DNA of 64,000 bases from Phyto melanocephala (GCA_941918925.1 OW799233.1:76263797-76327796), one strand, 5' to 3'; positions 22,078 through 33,797 are shown, counted from the first letter of the stretch. Notes: generated by a model not told the origin, from the sequence alone. Program-made: numbers and translations.

Positions 22078-22565
22078 TGTCGCCAAATGGCTTATAAATA
22101 TTTAATTGTATTTATTTAATTTTATTATTTTATTTCTATTTATTTAATTTAATTATTTGAACATAATTATTTTATTGAATTTGTTTAGCATCATGTGAGC
22201 CTCCTTAATGTTTCTTATTTTGTCTTATTTACCAAAATTCTTGTGATACTTATGTACAAGTTGTTGTTCTTTTTAATGTTAAACTTACTGCAGGGCATTG
22301 TTTCGTCAAGTTGGTACCGTTGTTTTTAATGTGTTATACACAAACATATACAAAGGTTGTCCAACAAAATATTAAATAAGTAAAGTTAGTTTGTAAAGGA
22401 AAAGCACTGCGGTAAGTTGTTTTTTATATAGTTACTGTAAATTCGAATTAATTTTGGATATTTTTTGTAGAAATAAACGCACCATTTTATTTTAAATATT
22501 TTGTGCCTAATTTTTGGTGTCGTTAAATTCGCCCCTTTACAAAGCTGAAGTCGCAGCCAGCGACA
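22078..22565 (+). repeat. 3' LTR of BEL/Pao element (488 bp)
   Basis: Same length and ends as 16296-16783; two substitutions seen (A/T near 22132 and T/C near 22529). Followed by CTAGT. Confidence 0.95.
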
Positions 22566-22645
22566 CTAGTATAAAAAATGCTAAAATGGCAAGCCTGGGT
22601 ATAAATTCTCGTTCTATGAAACTATGTAATGAAAAGTTTTTGTGT

Positions 22646-22653
22646 GTCATATC
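22646..22653. repeat. 8-bp target duplication GTCATATC (left)
   Basis: Identical to 26572-26579 just after the hAT element and to 26606-26613 after the adjoining palindrome. Confidence 0.85.
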
Positions 22654-23535
22654 TAGGGTTTGGGATTTCCCCGTCTTTTTATTTTCACGGGAATTAAAAA
22701 ATCGTCTTTCCGGGAATTCCCGGGATTCCCGAAAATAATATTTCTTTTAAATTAAATAATGTTTGTTAACTTTAACATCACGATTTGGTTAATAATTCAT
22801 TGTTTTAGTAGTAGGTTATTTTCCATTAGAGTCCTTATTGTGTCAGCATTAAATCTTCGGGAAATATAAACTTAACCCAAATTATAAAAATAGTTATTGC
22901 CATGTAAACATATATCTTTTTTGGACAACACTACTCCACTCGTCTAATACAAGATCAAACCTCAAATTGTCGCAAATTTGACTCGATATTGTTTTCACCA
23001 TCGTATTTTTAACGGCGCCACAGAGGAGTATTTGACCTGAAAAGCTGGCCAAAAAGGCAAAACTGAATTTTAAGAAATCTTAAGAACTAAGTACGCAGCT
23101 CGACAGACAACAATATTTTACATTATATTGTAAATTTTTAAGACTTTTATTTGAGATTTGTAGCTCTGAGACCCTGCTAAAGTCAGGAAAGTGAAGAAAA
23201 TTATATGAGATTTAAATGTTTTTTTCGGTTTCTGGATGTTTTTATGATATTTCTATTACGGCTCAACGAATAAAGGTTTAACAATCATTTTTTTTCGCTG
23301 AAAGGTTTGATCAAAAGTTGTTTAAAAAAGAAAAAAAAAATATATAAATATGTTAAATATTCATGTTGAAACAATTCGTTTAAAATCTAAAAACACAAAA
23401 AAAATTATACACTTTTTTTGCAAAAAAAAAAGAAAAAGAAGAGGTTTTTGAAAGTGAGGTTAGCATCTCTACGAATTATATTTGATACCGCAATAAAATT
23501 TGGAATCTCTAATTTTAGAAACAAAAAACAAAGTT

Positions 23536-23684
23536 TGTAGCTCTGATCAAAAGAGTGCTGATGATGAAACCGTAGCTGGTTTCGAAAACGCATTCCACTA
23601 AGCTAGTATCGGATGACTAACTTTTCCTAGATATTCTGTCATTATCACATAGAACTTATAGCCTAATATAAAAATATAATACAA
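23536..23684. repeat. 148-bp direct repeat, copy 1
   Basis: Near-identical to 24010-24160. It starts GTAGCTCTGATCAAAAGAG and contains CTGATGATGAAACC, a GTAGCT loop and GGTTTCGAAAACGC, i.e. a short hairpin between CTGATGA and GAAA that resembles a hammerhead ribozyme core. It ends CCTAATATAAAAATATAATACAAA. Spacing between copies is 474 bp. Confidence 0.7.
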
Positions 23685-24009
23685 ATTAAAATTAAAATTT
23701 CAAATGTAATACTTTGAAAATACAACAAACACAGGGCATGGTGTAAAAATAAAAATATTGTTCAACTAATACTAATAACTGCATAATTGCAAAAATTGCT
23801 TTAGCGACATCTGTAGATCTGTAGCTAAAGGCAACCATTAATTACCTGTGGTAATGACGTGCAAAAAGAATACAGAAAAAACAGATGTTGGTAAATTTCG
23901 TACTAACTCAATGTTAGATGAAATACATAAATCAATTAGAACAAATAATTCTATGTTTCAAATTTCAATAAATACTGAGTTAAATAGTTGATATTTACAC
24001 ACAACATTT

Positions 24010-24160
24010 GTAGCTCTGATCAAAAGAGTGCTGATGATGAAACCGTAGCTGGTTTCGAAAATGCATTCCACTCAGCTAGTATCGGATGACTAACTTTTCC
24101 TAGATATTCTGTCATTATCACATAGAACTTATAGCCTAATATAAAAATATAATACAAAGT
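24010..24160. repeat. 148-bp direct repeat, copy 2
   Basis: Copy of 23536-23684 with a few substitutions (AACGC to AATGC, CTAAGC to CTCAGC). The hairpin between CTGATGA and GAAA is unchanged. Confidence 0.7.
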
Positions 24161-24566
24161 TTGCGCAAGTTTGCGCCATTATTTTTGACGATTTTTTTAA
24201 ATTTTCACATTTCTTCCATTTTTGCTCATCAGGCACTTTTTTTATAAATTTATATCGTCATAAACTTTTATGTATTTTGAATTATTGATTTTAACTGTTA
24301 TTCACATCACTTTTAACACTTCACAATGTTGATACCTGCCTATAATTAGAAATTTGAAAAATTCTTTATTATCGATAATAGTTATAAGGAATGTCCCACG
24401 CATCCCCATAAAGGATATTTTTATATATGTACCTGCTCTACAAAACATTATATGTTAAAAAAAATATATACCGTACCTAATAAGAATAATTATTAAAAGC
24501 ATTTATCACAAAACTAAGTTTACAAAAAATAAATATAGGTACATAAAAAATATATATGCACCCAGG

Positions 24567-24713
24567 TATCAGGCTACCACCCAATTGTCAGAAGAAGCTG
24601 CCGAGGCCAGAAATAAGCACTTACGATTATATCGTACGAATTATTCGAGGAAATTCAGCAGAAGCGATACAAATCGAGATGTCTTAAATAGGTTATTTAT
24701 AACCTATAAATAA
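24567..24713 (+). pseudogene. Fragment of a recurrent arthropod orphan protein
   Basis: An open stretch of 48 codons ends at TAA 24711. It carries QLSEEAAEARNKHLRLYR, then SRKFSRSDTNRDVLNRL. From memory this pattern (SEEA-EARNKD...R...SRK-SR--TN-DVL) recurs in uncharacterised, repeated arthropod proteins. Both sides are AT-rich with no continuation beyond a weak TDDAAND tail, so only one exon-like piece is left inside the hAT element. Function unknown. Confidence 0.5.
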
Positions 24714-25579
24714 GCTGCAGTACGCAAAGAGAACGGATTAATAAAGAATCTTTTTCATCAGAAACCATCACACTTCTTCTTTCTGATACCGATGATGCAG
24801 CTAACGACATAATAATTATTAAGGAATTTTTATTAGTTTAACTTGTCCGTATATTAAGTATTAATATGTAAAATAAATATAATAAAGCCTTTTTTCATTG
24901 TAAGAGCCTTACAATTTAAAAAAAAAAAATTTTTTTAATTTGAACGTAAATCATGTATATGCATGTACATACAGTATGTTAAGAATGAGTTTAAACCTTT
25001 AAAATCAACATTTGTTAATTGAGTTTTACTATTTATACCGACTTTTATTCCTCAGGAATGTGGCTCTTGGAAAAATCTTAAAAATTTAAATTTTTGTTTC
25101 TTAAATTTTTTTTATTGCATTTTGAAAACAAAAAATTTGACGAATTTTGCAGGAAAAATTTTTTTTTCGCCATTACATTTTTAATAACTTCGAAATAGTA
25201 ATAGATAGAAAATAAATGTGTTTGGTTAGTTTAAGCAGAATTTTCAGGTGCGTCTTCTGATCCCTTCGCTATTAAAATCGGAGAATCCGTTTTCAAGTTA
25301 TGACAAAATATATTAGGCAACTCAACGATTTAGAGAGTGAAATATGCCACGCCTTTAACAGAAAATCTTTACGTACTAGAGAAAAACGGAAAACAGGTTT
25401 GAATTAATGGCATCAAAATCAATATAGTCCATATACTTTTATTTCTAGCAGAGACAAAAAATTTTTTTTTTGCGCAGTGTACTTTTGTTGCGCAGTGTAA
25501 TTTTTTCAAAATCTGCCACTAGATTTTTTATATCATACTACACCTAAAACTATCAAAAAACTAGAACTTTTAATTCAAA

Positions 25580-25866
25580 AAACACGTTTAATAATTTTTG
25601 CCAGCTTTTCAGGCCAAATACTCTCCTGTGCGGCGTTGTAATATTTTATTACAATGTTTTTAACATCAGTTTCATTTTGGTAACGTCATATTTTTACTGA
25701 AAAAACTTTGACGAATAAGAGAACTTTGTGTAATTGTCCGAATAGTTATTTCATCGACTGCTGCCAATTTTGAAACACTTTCTGGTAATGTTTGGGTGTC
25801 TAAAAAACTTTTAATGGTGGAATTATATTTTTTTATTTGGTGCAGGTGTTGAAGAATCGTTTTCAA
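25580..25866 (-). pseudogene. hAT transposase fragment
   Basis: Minus-strand frame 25866-25672 reads as a helical segment with LPESVSKLAAVDEITIRTI, then SSLIRQSFFSKNMTLPK. After a one-base frameshift it continues with NETDVKNIVIKYYN to about 25580. The order (A-LAA-DG/E-T...I--S-FIR-S......LPK....V---I---Y) is what I expect just after the zinc-finger part of BED-type hAT transposases. It supports the hAT assignment of 22654-26571 and is far too short and broken to be active. A related scrap (GAGTATTTGACCTGAAAAGC) lies near 23033 in the opposite orientation. Confidence 0.55.
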
Positions 25867-26571
25867 ATTTTATTTTATGAACCAAAAGAAGGTGCCGTAT
25901 GAGACCACTAGTACAACCGCCCTTGAACATTAACCTTTTCGGGAAAATATTACATTGTGCTGCGTTGTCTACTTTTTAAAAATAGTTCCCAACTTCAGAC
26001 ATTTTGATTCTAAACAAAGTGAATTTAAAAAAAAGTATTATTAGTAAAATTCAATCATAAATAAAAAAAATTATACTTACAAATTCTGTGACCACTTTTA
26101 TGAACAATTTGTACAAACGATTATATTTATAAAAATGAACCACGGAAACTACTGCTGGTTTTATGGTTGTTATAAAAAACATTTATATATAAGAAAATAC
26201 TTAATTATGTATGTATGTATATAATTAATTCACTTGAAATTTATAAGCACTTATTAAAAATAATTCCAGAAAGTCGTTCACTTTGGCGTGAAATATTTTT
26301 GACCGCCGATGTTTGTTTTTCTTTTACATATTCGTATTTGAAAGTTGTAAATACTTAACAAACAAAAAACGCTAACAAATTGAAAACCTTATTTTTTATT
26401 CAAATATTCTTTATTTACCAAAACAGATAAGAAATTAAAAATAAAATTAAATATATTTCCTAATATACTACATATTTTTTATTTCCCGTTCTGCCGGGAA
26501 TAAGAGCAAAATTTTCCCGAGAATACTAAGTGGTTCATTCCCGGGTGGGAATTCCCGGTTCCCAAACCCTA

Positions 26572-26613
26572 GTCATATCCAAGGCCCATTAATTAATGGG
26601 CCTTGGTCATATC
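26572..26613. mobile_element. 26-bp palindrome between two GTCATATC copies (possible minimal hAT remnant)
   Basis: 26580-26605 is a perfect 26-bp palindrome made of CAAGGCCCATTAA and its complement. It is bounded by GTCATATC at 26572-26579 and 26606-26613. CAAGG fits the start of hAT inverted ends, so it may be two terminal repeats fused end to end. GTCATATC also lies at 22646-22653, giving three copies. Confidence 0.55.
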
Positions 26614-26689
26614 ATATGGTGCCACCATACCCTTTGCTATACCAAAATTTTATCATATCACATTTTCACAGAACTAGATTGATACCCTG

Positions 26690-26800
26690 GGGCTCAATTC
26701 TCATATCCATGTAAGACCACATAAAGTATAAATATTCTGAATAGGGTTTCATTTTATGACGATCTAGCTATGTCCGTGTGCCTGTCCGTTTGTTTTTCAT
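26690..26800 (+). mobile_element. Mini-me core, decayed remnant
   Basis: Contains CATAAAGTATAAATATTCTG, then GACGATCTAGCTATGTCCGT and GTCCGTTTG. This matches the core plus GTCY block of the 7869-9931 family; termini are not recognisable. Confidence 0.5.
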
Positions 26801-26996
26801 TCTCAAAAAACATTACATATTTAATACATAACTATGTATTTAATAAATAATAATATTTATATATAATTTATCTGTATATTTTGTTTAAATATTGAAGTTT
26901 GATTTTTTTTGTGTATAATCAATTCATCTTAATTAATTGTATTAACATAACACAAAATGAATTAATGGATTTAATTTTGTTCAATATACATGTGTA

Positions 26997-29333
26997 TTAG
27001 GTTGTCCCGTTCTTGAATAAGAAAAATGTGTTTTTGAGCTACACTTTCGCAAAGGGTATCAAAATTTGCGTAATTTTACACAGATTACGGTAAAATAAAT
27101 AAAAGTCGAATTACGTGCCATCTTGAGGGCGCTACTCTTAAAAACGTTTTTACATACCTATACCATATGCTTAAAATAATGAAAAAAACCAGATACAAAT
27201 TTATTTTATTTATGTATATTCTATATTTACAATCAATGTACAAGAAAATAAATAAATTTAAACCTATTTGTTGACCAAAATTTGGCATATCTGCTCGTGA
27301 TTTCAACCTGGTTCTAATAAGGCTATCTCTAAAAGCAGCGTTAGTTACACTTTGAGAGGCCTCTGTTACCAGTTTAACACATCTTTCCACAGCTTTTGTT
27401 TGGCAAGGAAAGTCGTCAATTTCCAAGATGTTATTTTTTTCATGAATTGAAGGTCCTCATTAGAAATATGCCGACGAACCTGCGGTGCTGTAACCCTACA
27501 CTTGTGCCATATAATAGTTTCGATGTTATCTCAATCAGAGAAGTTAATTTTTAGTGGTTTAAGTATTCTGTATTTAGTGCTACTTTCAGTTTCTCAAGCT
27601 TTGATTATTCTTTGCAATGACAGTTCCCGAACGTGGTCTCTATCATCAAGTAGCATACTCACAAGTAAATTTCCGGGTGAGCGAAAAAAGCATTTCTTTC
27701 GATAACAGAATCCACAACTGACCTCATATATTCAGGTAAAAAACGAGATCACATAATCAGATGACAAATACGTTTGTCCTTCTTTAAAGACGTTTATTGT
27801 TTGACTAAGAACCAAGTCGACGGCGTATACTTTAGCAACGTAATTGACAAACAGTTGAAACATTTATGATGGATTAAGGGTACTTACGTAAACTCCGAGT
27901 AGACGATTAACGGAGGTAAGCAATCTTGAATGCGCAATTTTTGCAGGTTTATGGTTTGCCAGATCACGACTACAATAACCCGATTGTACAGCTTTAAATA
28001 TCTCATAAAGATATCTATTATCACCGACCACATTTTCCGGCAAGTCAGGCAAATTACCAGCCACCGCAGAAAAAGACACCGTAGTTTCATTATAACAAGT
28101 AGCTAGTTGTTTTCCAATAAGTCCAAAATATTCTCTAGGTCCCGAAGTGTTTTATCTATTACCAGAATTAAATTTTCGGTAGAAATTAAGCCAAAGACAG
28201 TCAAAACCGCAAAAGCAATAGCAGCAGCAGAACAAATCGATAAACCATATATATCACTGACCTTAGCAAATGCTGGCAGTAGCAATGTATTCCGATTCTT
28301 CGTTGAAGTCGAAGATGTATCTGTCGCAAATTTCTGGGATAGAATCGGTTTGTTGGGTAAGACGCGTCTTTTTTGCTGCGCCTATGGAATATTCAGTTTT
28401 TTTGCTTTCGTTTTATTAGTCGAACTGTTTCTTTTTTATAAACTCCACATATAACCATTTTTTTTAAATTTCTTTGATCCAACAAAATTCAAATAAAGTA
28501 CATTTGCAAGCAGCAACGTCGAAAAACTTCTCAGATGACTCCAAAAAAATTAGTTTGTTTTCGAAACCACATTTTCGTTTATTTTTGAGGTATATTTTCA
28601 AATTGAGGTACTGTTGGAAATAGGATTTGAGTAAGTGAATAACTCGTCCCTTTGTTACGATTGGAATCGAAGCTTTGGTCCAAATATTGTTAATCACTTC
28701 AAAGACATTTTCAAATATATCTGAATTTGATAGATCTTTTACATTATACTTTAGTTTCATGTTATACGCCACGATCTCATTTATTTAAAATCACATACAC
28801 CTCTCGTAATACTATCGCAATAGTATATATTATATATCGTATTATAAATTAGTTTAGTTTTTGTTGTTTTTAGTTCACGTATTTTGGTATTAATAAATAT
28901 AACAGGTGATTTTGTTACCAATTTTTTTATTTTTTATTTCATGTTCAAAGGTTTCTATATTTTAGGAAGTAAGCTGTGAATATAAGAGAAACTTAAAAAC
29001 TAGTTCGTTATTAACAAGAGTTGGCTATAACCCTAATTATTGTGAATGTTTTGTGACCGAAAAAAAAATTCGTTATAACTAATGTACATTAAAAAACTCC
29101 ACTGTGTGTTGCTATACATAGTCGTGACATATTTACTTTAGGTGTCGAAATTAAGGATAGCGAAATATAATCATAAAAATAACTACTTTTCAAAACTTTG
29201 AAGATCGGTAGAACACTAAAGATATAGTTTTATTGTATTTTTAAAATCATTTTGGTAATCTACGAGTAATTACGCAAGTTTTGGGAGGTCTTGCGTTAGG
29301 GAAATAAAAAAAAATTTTTTCGGGACAGCCTAA
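26997..29333 (-). mobile_element. DNA transposon-like element with 13-bp inverted ends carrying an orphan gene
   Basis: Left end TTAGGTTGTCCCG and right end CGGGACAGCCTAA are inverted with one mismatch. TGTGTA lies directly outside both ends (26991-26996, 29334-29339). The 2337-bp interior contains a minus-strand broken gene. Ends, flanking repeat and a single internal gene make a DNA transposon the simplest reading. The superfamily is not identified; AGGTTGTCCCG has a passing likeness to P-element ends. Confidence 0.6.
27085..28772 (-). pseudogene. Broken copy of an arthropod orphan gene family (transposon-associated)
   Basis: Minus-strand pieces occur in the order expected of one long protein. 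28772-28464 has FEVINNIWTKASIPIVTKGR and a C-x-C cluster (ACKCTLFEFC). 28285-28103 has FAKVSDIYGLSICSAAAIAF ... LVIDKTLRDLE. 28079-27864 has NLPDLPENVVGDNRYLYEIF ... ANHKPAKIAHSRLLTSVNRL. About 27690-27430 has LLDDRDHVRELSLQRIIKA. 27426-27085 has DDFPCQTKAVERCVKLVTEA ... SRADMPNFG. From memory this string of motifs defines a large family of uncharacterised proteins repeated in arthropods and other invertebrates. Frameshifts and stops separate the pieces. Whether the protein is the element's transposase is unproven. Confidence 0.55.
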
Positions 29334-29339
29334 TGTGTA

Positions 29340-29987
29340 TACATATACATATTGCTATGGCACTTTTTAATATTGTTACGTTTATACCTTTTCTAAATTT
29401 TGGCTTATTTCCTTTAAATAGCCAAATATTACAATAAAATTTAATGTATTAAAATATGAACATATTAATATAAAATTTTAATATTAACGTATAAAATACC
29501 TGCTCTCCATTTAAACAAATAATATTTAAGCCTATTTATTTTTCTTATTTTAATTTGTTTTTGAAACAGCAAATTAATTTCTTACAATACTATGGAAGAA
29601 TATTTAATAAATTTTCTGTTATTTTGAAATTTTTGAGTAATAAATATATGGTACGTTTTGTTACAAAGATAAATGAACATAAAACTAAAAATTAAAAAAA
29701 AACCGGCTTCTGTGAGTAAAAAAACCGGTGTATTCGACATTCGAAAAATTAACCTTTGGAAAAAACGTTGGAAAGAGTAAAAACCCGGGTTTTCCACCGA
29801 TTGTAAAACCGAGTCGATCACTGTAATAGGTACATACCTATGTCCATAAAAACATTTTATGTTATATATTCCTATTTTTGGGATTTTTGTAGATTAAGGG
29901 TATAAATTGGAAATAAGCTAAAAAAAAGTAATTGGCAATATGTTTGAATTACCGTTATTTTACATAAGGACTTGTTTTTATACCCTT
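29340..29987. other. AT-rich spacer, no gene
   Basis: Nothing coding is recognised. A stretch at 29698-29822 has repeated AAAACCGG/CCGGTTTT-type motifs and may be a decayed DNA-element end. Confidence 0.4.
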
Positions 29988-30583
29988 CACCTGTGGTGCA
30001 CAAGGGTATATATAGCTTTGTCATTCCGTTTGTAATTTCTACAATTTTCATTTCCGACCCCATAAAGTATATATTTTCTGAAAGCTTATGAATAGAGGAG
30101 TCGACCGTCCGCCCTGACCGTCTGTCCGTGTATTGGTTGAAATCAACTTTTAGAAGCAACTATATATTCCTCAGATCTGTATATGGTATCAATCTCTTGG
30201 AAATATCCAGGAATGAATCGCTATTGAAATTCAGCACAATCGCCCCATAACTTTCTGAGATATGAGCAGAAAACCACGACCACCTCGTTTTTTTTTCACA
30301 ATTACAACAACAACATACATACATACATACATGTAAAAAACATACCAAACAAAAAAAAATTACAAAAAAAAATATTTAAAATAAGAAAAAATAATAAAAA
30401 AAACTACAAAAAAAAATTGTAAAAAATTCGATTCGATGCCACATTTATTCTAACGTTTACGTATGCACGTATTTTATTTATATAGGATGAATGGTGATAC
30501 AAACAATTGTTATTGCATGACTACACGTTGTGAAGGGTATATAAGATTCGGCACGGCCGAATATAGCACTGTTACTTGTTTAT
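29988..30583 (+). mobile_element. Mini-me/DINE-1-like repeat, copy 2
   Basis: Same termini as copies 1 and 3 (TATACCCTTCACC ... GTTACTTGTTT), with the CCGACCCCATAAAGTATATA core, a GTCY block and an ACAACAACATACATACATAC microsatellite. The A-rich centre is shorter than in copy 1. Confidence 0.85.
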
Positions 30584-30689
30584 ATTTTTCTTACTTGTGA
30601 AGCTTTTCATTAAACATTTTTGTGTCAAAGTGACAAGTAATACAGTGTTTTCTTAAGTGAATAAGTTATCCGAATGAAAAAAAAAAGAT

Positions 30690-33226
30690 AAATTAAACAG
30701 TGGTGTCAAGAAAAAAGATGGTCGTAAATCAGGCAACAAATGCTCCTTGAGTCATTGTGGCAAATCTAAAAGAAGCTTACCTACTATGAAGCTCTTTCGT
30801 TTTCCAAAGTCAAATACACCATTATTTGAGGAATGGACAAAAAAATGTGGCTTTGAAAAGGAGTTTGTGGAAAGAACTCCTGTATTATTTTTGTGTGATA
30901 GGCACTTTTTGCCAGACTGTATTGGAAAAATTTTTTAAAAAGTGGAGCCGTGCCAAGCTTATATTTAACTGAGAGTGATGAGTCAAGAAGCATTGAACAG
31001 CAAAAATGTTCTGGAAATGAGGATAGCGATATTTATGTTCTAAGAACTCCATCAAGTAAGCGTAGGAGGTCACAATCACCACCACCTTTATGCACGAATT
31101 GCTTGAAAAATAAAGAATTTTATAGAAAACAATATTTTAATATGTGTAAAAAATTTCAAATTTCAACACAACAAAACCGTGCATTGAAAACAAGATGCGA
31201 AAGTTTGAAGAAAAGGTTAAAACAATTAAATAAAATGGTTAAATTATCAGTATCTTTTGAAAGCGAAGTTGACAAACTTAATATAAATCCAAATGAAAAA
31301 ACCTTTTGCAAAATACTAGCGAAACAAAATAGAGGAACAACCGCTCGTTGGGATGATTGTGAAAAAAATTCGTTCAAAGTATATATTACAGATCAACATC
31401 CACGTACTTGTTTTTACGTAACATTTTGAAATTAACCCTTCCTAGCCCTTAATCTTTAAGTCGATGGAGCGATATTAAAAATTTACAGCCAGGAAATGCA
31501 TGCATATATAATGCACTTTTTACGACAGTTCATACGATGAAACCTCTTGAAAGGGAGTGTGTTTTAATATCTGATGAAATAAGTATTAGAAAAAATTTGA
31601 GCTACAATGATTGTGCGGATGTTATAGATGGAGTTGTTGATCTTGGATAGCGAATGGATGAAGTGGGTTCTCACATTTGCGTTTTTATGATAAGAGGAAT
31701 TGTAGAAAATTGGAAATTTGTATTGAATTACTTTGTTACTGCTACTTCTGCAAAAGGAGAAATTTTAAAAACATTTTTATTATCAAATTTAGATATGCTT
31801 ACTCAAATAGGATTAAAGGTATGTTCAATAACATGCGCCCAAGGTCCTAACAACAGAAAATGTTACGGACTTTTAGGAGCGTCCCTAGAAAAGCCATATT
31901 TTATTCATAACAGCTTTCAAATTTACTTGTTATATGATATACCCCATATTTTTAAATTGATTCGAAATAATTTTATAAAAGGCGATTTTAAAACACCTGA
32001 TGGAATAGCACGATTTGATGTTATTAGAGAGGTTTTTGAATTAGAGCATGGAAAAGCAACAAACATGACAAAATTGACAATATGTCAAAGCCAAGCTGTT
32101 CAAACTTTAAGCCATTCTGTTGCAGATGTAGTTCAATCCTGTAATGAAAACCGCCAATTTACAAGAAGTTCAGCGGAAATAGCCTCTTCTACTTGCTCGT
32201 TTATAAAAAAAATCGATGGTTATTTTGACTGTTTAAATAGTAAAAATTTAAATGATCCCAACCCTCTGAAATGTGGCTTGAAGATTAATAATAAGACTTG
32301 GCAAGTACTGCAAGAGCTTATTACATACATACATACATACAACAAATTGAATATAACGGTAATAAAATATTTTCCATCAGCGGACTTATCCAAACCACCA
32401 GAGGTATATTGTCGTTATGTGAGGAAATGCTTAGGGAGAGCTCTAATTTACATATTGTGTTAACCAGCCGATTTAATCAAGACCCATTAGAAAACGTTTT
32501 TTCGTATGTACGTGCTAAAGGTGGACATTGTAAGCACCCTTCTGTTTATGAATTCAATATCGCAATGGCTAAGCTGTTATCTTTAAAAATGAACCAGTTT
32601 AGTACCTCAACGAATTGTGCTGAAAACGACGCAATATTTTTGCCACTGGACCTTCAAAGCAGTTTAGAAGATAATGACAGTGTAGCACCTAACAATTCTA
32701 CCATCGTGACAGATATCACTGACATATACCAGGAAAATAAAGAATATTTTGATGAAAGCGCCAACAGTTTTATATCTAAGATTGTGCCAATTGAACTTAC
32801 CTCAAGTCGATATTTCATAGGCTACATAGCGCAACGGATATCTTGCATTAAATGCCGAATGGATATAATCAAACCTTCCCAAATTTTAACATATCCATCA
32901 GAAATGTTTATCAATACGAAAAACTATGAAAAAAAAACAGATTTTGGAAGTTTATGTTCACCCTCTGACTTGTTCTTCGAAATATGTAAAATTCATATTA
33001 AAGTATTCGAAAAACTATTTTTGAAGAACAAAGCAATTAAAAATATAAAAAAAATATAAATATGGAGCAATGCGTAGGGTGTACTAATGATATAAAATAT
33101 TCGTTTTGGTTCGACGAGAAAAATGCGTGTCACAAACATAGAATGGAAATACTTAATCTGCTTGTACTTATAATACTTAGAAAGCATTCCTCTTGGGAGA
33201 CAAACAATCGATTGCTGGAAAATTAA
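30690..33226 (+). pseudogene. THAP-domain P-element-type transposase, broken
   Basis: Starts with a THAP zinc finger: CSLSHC at about 30742, FRFPKS, W-KKCGF, CDRHF and, after a one-base shift in a T/A run near 30935, AVPSLYL. A coiled-coil region with CTNCLKNKEF follows (to 31429). The RNase H-like part then covers about 31440-32460 with a TAG stop at 31648 (SDEISIRKN upstream; DEVGSHICVFM, CAQGPNNRKCYGLLG, YDIPHIFKLIRN downstream). The frame shifts again at a CATA microsatellite (32321-32341). It continues with SRFNQDPLENVFSYVRAKGG to 33059, then a last piece 33062-33226 with CVGC and H. The domain order matches P-element/THAP9 transposases. At least four lesions make it inactive. No terminal inverted repeats were found around it. 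Confidence 0.85.
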
Positions 33227-33797
33227 AAATTTTAAAACATTGGTAGGTATGTACCATCGTATAAAACAACAACATAAATACCATACAAAAAGTTTTGTCT
33301 TTCATTTTATTGGATTTCTTGCCAAATATTGTAAGTAGTAATGAAATATCTACTTTAAAAATGGAATTAAAATTCGGTTCAAATCAATGTAGTTTTACTT
33401 TTACAACAATAAAACACATATCCTTACCTTACAATTACTCAATAGGTAACATTTGGTTTTACGTTTGTATTTACGCATAAAATGCACGACGACATTATTT
33501 CTGTTTTTTAATATAATTTTTAATGGCAATTGTTTTCAACGGGAAAACACACAAACACATAAGCTAGTAAAAAAACAAACAAATTCGCCAATAACAATTC
33601 ACAGAACTGGTTTCATCTACATATTTACATACATATGTATGTATGTTGTAATTTGCTCTTTTTAATTCTCTCAACATGTGAGAATGAAGAATTTTTTTCT
33701 TCTGATACTTTCTCTACCGCCCGCATCTGTAACAGCACAACATTTTTGATTTTTTTCAAATATACTGAGTGCAACATCTTTATAGTCTATAGTCTTT
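33227..33797. other. AT-rich spacer, no gene recognised
   Basis: Only short frames without known motifs. It joins abruptly to a truncated Gypsy LTR at about 33798. Confidence 0.4.

Larger units (their letters stand above)
16296..22565 (+). mobile_element. BEL/Pao LTR retrotransposon, young insertion of a defective copy
   Basis: A 6270-bp element with 488-bp LTRs, a 5-bp CTAGT target duplication, and one gag-pol reading region (17037-22047) interrupted by deletions, frameshifts and a stop. A purine tract ACGGGGGTGGGAA precedes the 3' LTR. No standard TGG primer site follows the 5' LTR; the leader begins AATTTTATTTCGC. Confidence 0.95.
22654..26571 (-). mobile_element. hAT-superfamily DNA transposon, decayed (3.9 kb)
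   Basis: Ends TAGGGTTTGGGA and its complement TCCCAAACCCTA lie just inside 8-bp GTCATATC duplications, the hallmark of hAT insertion. Both ends are rich in GGGAATTCCCGG-type motifs. A minus-strand transposase remnant lies at 25580-25866. The interior also holds a 148-bp direct repeat pair and an orphan coding fragment, so it has captured or received other DNA. No intact transposase. Confidence 0.8.

Noticed and set aside
30160..30348. Cysteine-rich minus-strand frame
   Set aside because: Generated by the ACAACAACATACATAC microsatellite in the mini-me copy.
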